Assembly (NCBI RefSeq): GCF_003602275.1
Contig: NZ_QZVT01000002.1
Location: 434,001-498,000, forward strand
Direction: 5' to 3'
Length of the DNA stretch: 64,000 bases
From: Arthrobacter cheniae
Lineage (GTDB): Bacteria; Actinomycetota; Actinomycetes; Actinomycetales; Micrococcaceae
Below are positions 58,112-64,000 of the stretch, one piece after another. Every line of letters starts with the position of its first letter. Position 1 is the stretch's first letter. The position numbers and the translations under genes are program-made. A model generated the notes under the pieces. The model was not told where the DNA came from, did no database searches, and worked only from the letters and a program-made list of their open reading frames with translations.

Positions 58112-58873
58112 ATGAGGATCGGCCCGAAGCTCGACGAGCAGCGCCGGCGGGACATGGCAGCCGCTTATCTGTCCGGAGCCGGCCGTTACGACCGCGTACG
58201 GCCCGGTTACCCGGAGGCAGTCACGGAGTGGCTGATCCCCGCCGGTGCCAGCCAGGCGGTCGACGTCGGAGCCGGAACCGGTCTCTTCACCCGCGCTCTG
58301 GTGGCACGCGGGCTCGAGGTGACGGCCGTCGACCCGTCGGAAGACATGCTGGCCGTTCTCTCGACCCACTTGCCCGCAGTGCCCGTCGTCGTCGGTACGG
58401 CCGAGCAATCGCACCTACCCGGGGCGTCGGCCGACGTGCTCGCGCTGGCACAGACCTGGCACTGGTGCGACCACGATGCCGCGGTCAGGGAAGCCGCACG
58501 GGTGCTGCGGCCAGGCGGTCGTCTCGGCCTGGTGTGGAATCAGCTCGACGTCTCGGTCCCCTGGGTCCACCGGCTGTCGAGGATCATGCACGCGGGCGAT
58601 GTCTTCTCTCCCGAGGATCGGCCATCGCTCGGACCGCTCTTCGGCCCGCCCGAGGAACTCCTCGTGCACTGGACGCAGCAACTGACGGTGCCCGACGTCG
58701 TCGATCTGGCGCGCTCCCGCAGCTATTACCAGCGAGCCACGCCCGCCTTGCAGGCGCGGGTTGAGAGCAACCTGCGGTGGTACCTGACCGACTACCTCGC
58801 ATTCCCGCCCCGGGCGGTCCTGCGCATCCCCTACTACACGCACGCCTGGCGTTCATCCCTCCTCGATACCTAG
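58112..58873 (+). CDS. SAM-dependent methyltransferase (class I)
   Basis: A 253-residue methyltransferase with SAM-binding motif AVDVGAGTGLFTRAL near residue 50, a motif II region LTVVDPSED-like (VTAVDPSEDM), and a later LRPGGRLGLVWN. It is similar to the UbiE/Methyltransf_11 group. The ATG at 58154 (MAAAYLSGAGR) is a possible shorter start. Substrate unknown. It shares the strand with hisN but the 57-base gap leaves operon membership open. Confidence 0.85.
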   Translation: MRIGPKLDEQRRRDMAAAYLSGAGRYDRVRPGYPEAVTEWLIPAGASQAVDVGAGTGLFTRALVARGLEVTAVDPSEDMLAVLSTHLPAVPVVVGTAEQSHLPGASADVLALAQTWHWCDHDAAVREAARVLRPGGRLGLVWNQLDVSVPWVHRLSRIMHAGDVFSPEDRPSLGPLFGPPEELLVHWTQQLTVPDVVDLARSRSYYQRATPALQARVESNLRWYLTDYLAFPPRAVLRIPYYTHAWRSSLLDT

Positions 58874-58913
58874 TTTTCGGCATGGCTAAACGCTAGATTT
58901 AGGTATGCCTCAA
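58874..58913 (+). promoter_or_regulatory. Two MntR/DtxR-type operator sites and leaderless promoter
   Basis: TTTTCGGCATGGCTAAA (58874-58890; inverted TTTAGCCATGCC) and TTTAGGTATGCCTCAA (58898-58913) are related imperfect palindromes built on TTTAGssATGCC. A TAGATT -10-like box (58894-58899) sits between them and ends six bases before the ATG at 58905, so the transcript may be leaderless and the operator overlaps the start. MntR is the last gene of this operon, making autoregulation likely. Confidence 0.65.
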
Positions 58914-59828
58914 TCCGAGCGTCGGTCGTCCTGGGGGATACGCGCCGTATCCTGCTCCGCCGTCGTGCTGCTGCTGACGGGGTGCGTCGCCCATGCTGCG
59001 CCTGCGCCCGATCCGGATGAGCGGCTCCTCGTCCTGACGACCTTCTCCGTCCTCGCCGACCTTGCCGACACCGTCGGCGGCGGTCACGTGCGCGTCGAGT
59101 CGATCACGAAGGTCGGCGCCGAGATCCACGGGTACGAGCCGACGCCCTCGGACCTCGTCCGGGCGCAGGAGGCGGACCTGATCCTCGACAACGGGCTCGG
59201 GCTGGAGCGGTGGTTCAAGCGATTCCTGAACTCGGTCGACGCTCCGCACGTGGTGCTCTCCGACGGCATCGAAGGTGTCGAGATCCGCTCCGGCGACTAC
59301 ACAGGGCGCGCCAACCCCCATGCCTGGATGTCGCCCGTCGCCGCCCAGACGTACGTCGACAACACCGTGGATGCCCTCTCCCGTCTCGCGCCGGAGTACA
59401 CGGCCGAGTTCGAACACAACGGCCGCGAACTCAACACTGAATTGGGCGGGATCCTCGCGAGTTTCAAGAAGGATATCGCTCACCTCGATGATCCTGCGCT
59501 CGTCAGCTGTGAGGGAGCGTTCTCCTACCTGGCCCGGGATGCCGGCCTCGAGGAGGCCTTCATCTGGCCCGTCAACGCGGACTCCGAGGGTACGCCCCGG
59601 CAGATCCGCCGTCTCATCGACTTCGTACAGGAGAACCGGGTGCCGACACTCTTCTGCGAGTCGACGGTGAACCCTTCCGCGCAGGAGCAGGTGGCCCTGG
59701 CCACCGGGGCCCGGCTCGGGGGGACGCTGTACGTCGATTCCCTCTCGGCAGCCGACGGGCCCGTACCCACGTTCCTCGACCTCCTGCGCTACGACCTGCG
59801 AACCATCGCGGAAGGACTCACCAGATGA
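58905..59828 (+). CDS. Manganese-type ABC transporter binding lipoprotein
   Basis: A 307-residue cluster A-I metal-binding lipoprotein. The signal ends in LLTGC (Cys27). Metal ligands fit the family: His in EIHGYEP, His in NPHAWMSP, Glu in CEGAFSYLA, and a C-terminal Asp. It lacks the His-rich loop of zinc-type ZnuA, so manganese (or iron) is more likely. The ATG has no spaced ribosome site; an operator and -10 box lie directly before it. The stop overlaps the ATPase gene. Confidence 0.88.
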   Translation: MPQSERRSSWGIRAVSCSAVVLLLTGCVAHAAPAPDPDERLLVLTTFSVLADLADTVGGGHVRVESITKVGAEIHGYEPTPSDLVRAQEADLILDNGLGLERWFKRFLNSVDAPHVVLSDGIEGVEIRSGDYTGRANPHAWMSPVAAQTYVDNTVDALSRLAPEYTAEFEHNGRELNTELGGILASFKKDIAHLDDPALVSCEGAFSYLARDAGLEEAFIWPVNADSEGTPRQIRRLIDFVQENRVPTLFCESTVNPSAQEQVALATGARLGGTLYVDSLSAADGPVPTFLDLLRYDLRTIAEGLTR

Positions 59829-60724
59829 CGGTCCATCCTGTGCCGACAGGCTTCCCAGCGGGCGCACCGGTCCTCGACGTCCGGCACCTGACCGTCCGTT
59901 ATGACGACGTCCAGGCACTCGACGACGTCTCGGTCACCCTGGCACCCGGCAGGATCTGCGGTCTCATCGGCGTCAACGGCTCGGGCAAGTCGACGCTGTT
60001 CAAGGCGCTCATGGGCCTGCTCGCCCCGCAGTCCGGCAGCGTCGAGCTCTTCGGCCGGACCACCGCGAGCGCCAGGAAGCAGGGACTCGTCGCCTACATG
60101 CCACAGGCCGAGGAGGTGGACTGGACGTTCCCGGTGTCCGTGTCCGATGTCGTCGCCATGGGACTGTACGGACGCCTTGGTCCGGCGCGACGGCTGCGTG
60201 CTGCGGACCGCGCCGCTGTCGATCAGGCCCTCGAGCGGGTCGGCCTGACCGATCTCCGGCGGCGCCAGATCGGTCAGCTGTCCGGCGGCCAGCGCAAGCG
60301 CGTGTTCATCGCCCGCAGCATCGCCCAGGATGCGAAGCTGCTCCTGCTCGATGAGCCCTTTGCGGGCGTCGACCGGTCGAGTGAGCGCACGATGACCGCG
60401 CTCCTGCAGGACCTGCGCGACGAGGGCAGGTCGGTGCTGGTCTCCACCCATGATCTCGCCGGCGTCCCCGAACTGTGTGACGAGGCCATCCTGCTGCATC
60501 AACGAGTCCTGGCGCAGGGTGACCCTGCTGCCGTCCTGACCCACGGCAACCTCGCGCGCGCCTTCGGTCCCGTATACCGGGCCGCCCCGCTCCCGCCAGC
60601 CGCCGCACCCTCCGTCGTGCCAGCCGCCGCTTCCTCCCCCACCGCTTCCTCCCCTGCGCCAGCCCCCGCTTCCTCCCCCGCGCAATCCGCCGCACCGGCC
60701 CCCGCCCCGATCGGAAAGCCCTGA
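59825..60724 (+). CDS. Manganese-type ABC transporter ATPase
   Basis: A 299-residue ABC ATPase. Walker A is GVNGSGKS near 52, the signature LSGGQRKR, and Walker B LLLLDEPFAGVD. The core ends near residue 250; the last 45 residues are a Pro/Ala/Ser-rich tail (for example SSPAPAPASSPAQ) with no family counterpart. ATG overlaps the binding-protein stop (ATGA). The following permease starts one base after its stop. Confidence 0.92.
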   Translation: MTVHPVPTGFPAGAPVLDVRHLTVRYDDVQALDDVSVTLAPGRICGLIGVNGSGKSTLFKALMGLLAPQSGSVELFGRTTASARKQGLVAYMPQAEEVDWTFPVSVSDVVAMGLYGRLGPARRLRAADRAAVDQALERVGLTDLRRRQIGQLSGGQRKRVFIARSIAQDAKLLLLDEPFAGVDRSSERTMTALLQDLRDEGRSVLVSTHDLAGVPELCDEAILLHQRVLAQGDPAAVLTHGNLARAFGPVYRAAPLPPAAAPSVVPAAASSPTASSPAPAPASSPAQSAAPAPAPIGKP

Positions 60725-60725
60725 C

Positions 60726-61676
60726 ATGGACGTGTTCGCCTTCATCCTGGAGCCACTGCAGTACGGATTCCTCACGCGCGCCCTCGCCGTCACGGTCGCG
60801 GCAGCGGTCGTCGCCGCTGTGCTCTCCTGCTGGCTCATCCTCATGGGCTGGTCCCTCATGGGTGATGCCGTGTCGCACGCCGTCCTCCCCGGGGTGGCCC
60901 TGGCCTACATCCTCGGCATCCCCTTCTCGATCGGTGCCTTCGTGTTCGGCGCAGGTGCGGTCGCACTCATCGGAATCGTCCGATCCACGACCAAGCTGAA
61001 AGCCGACACCGTGATCGGGGTGGTGTTCACCGCACTCTTCGCCTCGGGCCTCGCCATCGTGTCCGCCACGCCCTCGCAGATCGACCTGATGCACATCCTG
61101 TTCGGGAATGTCCTCGGCGTTTCGACGGGCGACGTCTGGCAGGTCATGATCCTCGGCGTGGTGACGCTCGCGATCCTCCTGTTCAAGCGTCGCGACCTCA
61201 CGCTGCTGGCCTTCGACCGCACCCATGCGCACGTCATCGGACTCAACACCCGGTTCCTGTCGGCCCTCCTGCTCGGGCTGCTCGCGCTGACCGTCGTCGT
61301 CGGATTGCAGGCGGTCGGAATCATCCTCGTCGTCGCCATGCTGATCACGCCGGGAGCCACGGCCTTCCTGCTGTCGCGGAGCTTCGACCGGATGCTCGTG
61401 ATCGCCGTCGTCCTCACCGTCGCAGCGTCCATCGCCGGCATCTATGCCAGCTACTACCTGGACATCTCCACGGGCGCGGCCGTGGTCCTCTGCCAGGCGC
61501 TCGTGTTCACCGTGGTCTATCTGTTCGGGCGGCCGGACGGCGTGCTGTGGCAGGCACAACGACGGCGGGTGGTGCGGACACATTCCGTGGAAGGGCGGGG
61601 CGCTGCCTCCAGCATGGCCCCGGTCCCTGCTTCTTCGGCGCGGGCGTCGGACGGCGCTCCGGGCGGAGACGCCTGA
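60726..61676 (+). CDS. Manganese-type ABC transporter permease
   Basis: A 316-residue ABC-3 permease with about eight helices (for example LTRALAVTVAAAVVAAVLSCWLI-like N-terminus; VVGLQAVGIILVVAMLITPG). The conserved loop WSLMGDAVSHAVLPGVA links it to the ATPase. It is the same family as ZnuB at 32376. The last 40 residues are a basic and Ala/Ser-rich tail. Its stop overlaps the mntR start by one base (TGATG). Confidence 0.93.
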   Translation: MDVFAFILEPLQYGFLTRALAVTVAAAVVAAVLSCWLILMGWSLMGDAVSHAVLPGVALAYILGIPFSIGAFVFGAGAVALIGIVRSTTKLKADTVIGVVFTALFASGLAIVSATPSQIDLMHILFGNVLGVSTGDVWQVMILGVVTLAILLFKRRDLTLLAFDRTHAHVIGLNTRFLSALLLGLLALTVVVGLQAVGIILVVAMLITPGATAFLLSRSFDRMLVIAVVLTVAASIAGIYASYYLDISTGAAVVLCQALVFTVVYLFGRPDGVLWQAQRRRVVRTHSVEGRGAASSMAPVPASSARASDGAPGGDA

Positions 61677-62410
61677 TGGCCGGCCGGAAAGGTGCCGTCC
61701 TCAGCATCGAATCCACGAGCGTGCAGGACTACGTCAAGGCCATCTACACATTCACCGAGTGGCAGGGCGACGCCGTCACGGCGACCCACCTGGCCGCGCG
61801 CCTGTCGGTCGCCAACTCCTCCGTCACCGGCATGGTGGCCAAGCTGGTCGATCTCGGACTCGCCGTCCACAGGAAGTACGGCCCCGTCAGCCTGACGCCG
61901 ACCGGGCAAGCCCTCGCCCTCGCCATGGTGCGCCGGCACCGGCTCATCGAGTCGTTCCTCGTCACGGAGCTCGGGTACAGCTGGGACGAGGTGCACGATG
62001 AGGCGGAGCTCCTCGAGCACACCGTGTCCGATGCCTTCATCGAGCGCCTCGACGCCAAACTGGGACGGCCCCGGCGGGACCCCCATGGTGATCCCATCCC
62101 GGCTGCTGACGGCACGGTCGAGTATCCCCGCGCCTTTCGCCTCGACAACCTCGACGACGGCCATGCAGGGCGGCTCGTCAGGGTCAGCGACAACGACCCC
62201 GACGTCCTGCGGTACCTGGACCGACTGGGAATCATGCTGGGCGACGACCTCCGACTCACCCGCCCCGGCGCGGGCGTGCTGCTCGAGCTCCACGTCGGCG
62301 GCGATGCCGCGCAGCCACCCCTCACCATCGACGCCGGTCTGGCCAGCGCGCTGTGGATCGAGAGCGACGCACTGCACGAGGGCTGCGAGCTCGAAGATGC
62401 TGGACGGTGA
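61676..62410 (+). CDS. mntR: DtxR-family metal-dependent repressor MntR
   Basis: A 244-residue DtxR-type repressor. The winged helix (about 10-75) has SVQDYVKAIYTFTEWQGDAV and SVTGMVAKLVDLGLAV. The metal-binding and dimer domain follows (VRRHRLIESFLVTELGYSWD; HDEAELLEHTVSD), and a C-terminal SH3-like FeoA domain fills about 155-235. Co-location with the transporter it would control favours manganese or iron sensing. It is the last gene of the operon. The start overlaps the permease stop. Confidence 0.9.
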   Translation: MAGRKGAVLSIESTSVQDYVKAIYTFTEWQGDAVTATHLAARLSVANSSVTGMVAKLVDLGLAVHRKYGPVSLTPTGQALALAMVRRHRLIESFLVTELGYSWDEVHDEAELLEHTVSDAFIERLDAKLGRPRRDPHGDPIPAADGTVEYPRAFRLDNLDDGHAGRLVRVSDNDPDVLRYLDRLGIMLGDDLRLTRPGAGVLLELHVGGDAAQPPLTIDAGLASALWIESDALHEGCELEDAGR

Positions 62411-62562
62411 TCGAGCGCCGTTGCGCACCGGACGCGCTCAGGACCTATCGTCTAGTCGACACCGTTGCCCGGACATCGAAACTGTCGTCCCTTGTGGAAG
62501 GCACCAGCCGGCCGATGTGACGCCGAACCGTTGCCCCTTCGCCCACAGGTGTCCTCCGCTTC

Positions 62563-62568
62563 TAGACT
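62563..62568 (+). promoter_or_regulatory. -10 box before the GCS2-type ligase
   Basis: TAGACT in CTTCTAGACTGATCGG resembles actinobacterial -10 elements; transcription would start about 45 bases before the ATG. A -35 partner is not clear. Confidence 0.4.
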
Positions 62569-62619
62569 GATCGGAATGCTCGGCCCGGTTCTACCCGATA
62601 CGCCTGGATGGAGATCCCG

Positions 62620-63720
62620 ATGACCACTCTCGGACTTGAGGAGGAGTACCTGCTGCTCGAACCGCAGTCAGGACTGCCCGCCGACCGTGCCTCCGAGGTG
62701 CAGGGGCTGCTCGAGGCCACGCCGGAGATCAGCCGGGAAGAGATCCAGCGGGAGCTGCTGTCCTGCCAGATCGAAACCGCGACGCCCGTGTGCGACACCC
62801 TCACCCAGGCCGAGGAGTCCCTGCTGAACTTCAGGCGCAAGTTCGCGGATGCAGCCGGCAGGACCGGATGCATCGGAGCCGCCACCGGGACGGCCCCGTG
62901 GATCCGGCAGGCGTACCCGGAGCTGACCGACAAGCAGCGCTACGAGGACCTGCGGGCCAGCGCTCCGGGCATCGTCGGTGACCAGTTCGTCAACGGGCTT
63001 CACGTGCACGTCGGCATCCCCGACCAGGAGCGCGGCGTTCAGGCCCTCAATCGCATCCGCCCCTGGATTCCGCTGCTGACCGCACTCAGCGTGAACTCCC
63101 CCTACTGGCTCGGCCGGGACAGCGGGTTCGGCAGCTGGCGCGTGGTGCACTACCGACGATGGGCCGTGCAGGGCGTCGCCCCCTACTTCGCCGATGCAGC
63201 CGATTACGAGCGGAGGATCACCCGCCTCGGTGCCTCCGGTGCCATTCTCGACCGCGGTGTCCTCACGTGGGTCGCGCGGCTCTCGGATCACTACCCGACC
63301 CTCGAGCTGCGGGCCTGCGACGTCCAGCTCGAGGCCCAGGATTCGGTTCTCCTCGGGGCACTGACGCGGGCGCTCGTCGTGACGGCCCTGAACGATGCCG
63401 AGGCGGACGCCACACCCCTGATCCCGGATCCCGAACTCTTGGATGCAGCACTCTGGCAGGCTGCGCGGGACGGACTCGGGCAGCACCTCGTCGACCTTGC
63501 CACTGCCGAGCCGGTCCCTGCGCACCAGCACCTCACGGCCTTCCTCGAACATGTGGGCGCGGCGCTAGAAGCGGAGGGCGACGGCGAATGGGTCCGGGCG
63601 GGTCTCGAGACCCTCTCCACGCGCGGTACCGGAGCGCAGCGCCAACGGAAGGCGATGCACGACGGCGGCATGCCGGCGCTGCTCTCGCTCTACGGGAACA
63701 CCCTCACCGCCGAGCCCTAG
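62620..63720 (+). CDS. Carboxylate-amine ligase, glutamate--cysteine ligase family 2
   Basis: A 366-residue GCS2-family ATP-dependent ligase (YbdK type). Signatures are TLGLEEEYLL at the N-terminus, the metal-binding EEEYLL and SCQIETATP, and VNGLHVHVGI near residue 125. YbdK has weak glutamate-cysteine ligase activity in E. coli, but Actinobacteria use mycothiol, not glutathione, so the true substrate is unknown. Start: ATG at 62620 with GGAG at 62610-62613; an ATG four codons upstream lacks a ribosome site. Confidence 0.9.
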   Translation: MTTLGLEEEYLLLEPQSGLPADRASEVQGLLEATPEISREEIQRELLSCQIETATPVCDTLTQAEESLLNFRRKFADAAGRTGCIGAATGTAPWIRQAYPELTDKQRYEDLRASAPGIVGDQFVNGLHVHVGIPDQERGVQALNRIRPWIPLLTALSVNSPYWLGRDSGFGSWRVVHYRRWAVQGVAPYFADAADYERRITRLGASGAILDRGVLTWVARLSDHYPTLELRACDVQLEAQDSVLLGALTRALVVTALNDAEADATPLIPDPELLDAALWQAARDGLGQHLVDLATAEPVPAHQHLTAFLEHVGAALEAEGDGEWVRAGLETLSTRGTGAQRQRKAMHDGGMPALLSLYGNTLTAEP

Positions 63721-63722
63721 GC

Positions 63723-63950
63723 CTAGCGCTCGCGGCTGTCCCGCCGCAGAAGACCGACGATGAGGCACAGGAGACCCACCATGAGCGGGACCAGGGTGAA
63801 AAGCGTGTGCGTCCCACCGAGGTAGCTCATGATGAAGATGTAGATGAACGTACCGCCGACGAGGATCCAGCCGAGCACGAGCAGAGCGCGTCCCCTGTTG
63901 GGCGGCGGCAGCGGCGGGAGCCACGACGGCGGCCGGTCAGTCCAGCTCAT
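63723..63950 (-). CDS. Small membrane protein
   Basis: A 75-residue protein with two helices (LLVLGWILVGGTFIYIF at about 24-41; LVPLMVGLLCLIVGLL at about 52-67) joined by a short loop, a Pro-rich start and an Arg-rich end. GGGGAG is directly before the ATG. I do not recognise the family. Converges with the GCS2-type ligase with two bases between stops. Confidence 0.6.
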   Translation of the reverse strand: MSWTDRPPSWLPPLPPPNRGRALLVLGWILVGGTFIYIFIMSYLGGTHTLFTLVPLMVGLLCLIVGLLRRDSRER

Positions 63951-64000
63951 CTCCCCAGTGTAGTTCGCGCTCGGTCGGCCACAGTGGTGGGCACCGTGCT

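Overview
The window is an ordinary chromosomal stretch of a high-GC actinobacterium, most likely an Arthrobacter-like member of the Micrococcaceae. The evidence is the GC-rich codon use, the fused 2-oxoglutarate dehydrogenase Kgd, the mycothiol-linked SigR/RsrA pair, a 24-residue bL37 ribosomal protein, a CBS-containing GuaB1, and the gene order argS-lysA-hom-thrC-thrB-rho-prfA-prmC. I see no insertion sequence, prophage, CRISPR array, rRNA operon or replication origin. One tRNA gene (Arg, anticodon CCG) is present.

Layout. 1-5.7 kb: two family-2 glycosyltransferases and an NAD-dependent epimerase around the translation genes prfA, prmC and tsaC; one glycosyltransferase overlaps prmC by four bases. 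5.8-15.2 kb: a minus-strand run from argS through the lysine/threonine branch genes to rho, with a large foldback just after rho. 15.4-18.3 kb: a three-gene flavin module (FMN-binding lipoprotein, ApbE flavinyltransferase, NqrB/RnfD-like membrane protein fused to a ferredoxin-reductase domain). 18.4-22.8 kb: tRNA-Arg and a DUF4129/MoxR/DUF58 membrane operon. 22.9-30.4 kb: WYL regulator, large HrpA helicase, HIT protein, sulfurtransferase and a metallo-hydrolase. 30.5-35.3 kb: Zur, two MarR regulators and the zinc importer znuABC. 35.3-39.6 kb: two CNNM/CBS membrane proteins and guaB1. 39.8-44.5 kb: kgd and an SGNH hydrolase. 44.7-50.9 kb: a four-gene peptide ABC importer with an enlarged permease and a fused double ATPase. 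51-57 kb: quinone reductase, bL37, rsrA-sigR, doxX-like, aroA, rsgA, cspA. 57-64 kb: hisN, a methyltransferase, a manganese-type ABC importer with its MntR repressor, a GCS2-type carboxylate-amine ligase and a small membrane protein.

How the genes work together. Two metal-uptake systems each have a visible regulator and operator-like DNA: Zur with a GCGAAT-c-ATTCGC palindrome before znuA, and MntR with two related sites before the Mn-type operon. SigR has a perfect GGAAT-N18-GTT promoter upstream of its own gene, placed so that the transcript would also encode an N-terminally extended SigR. The amino-acid genes are packed with overlaps or gaps of 0-2 bases, suggesting translational coupling. 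The most unusual multi-gene unit is the flavin module, a plausible extracytosolic electron-transfer chain whose FMN-accepting motif is divergent.
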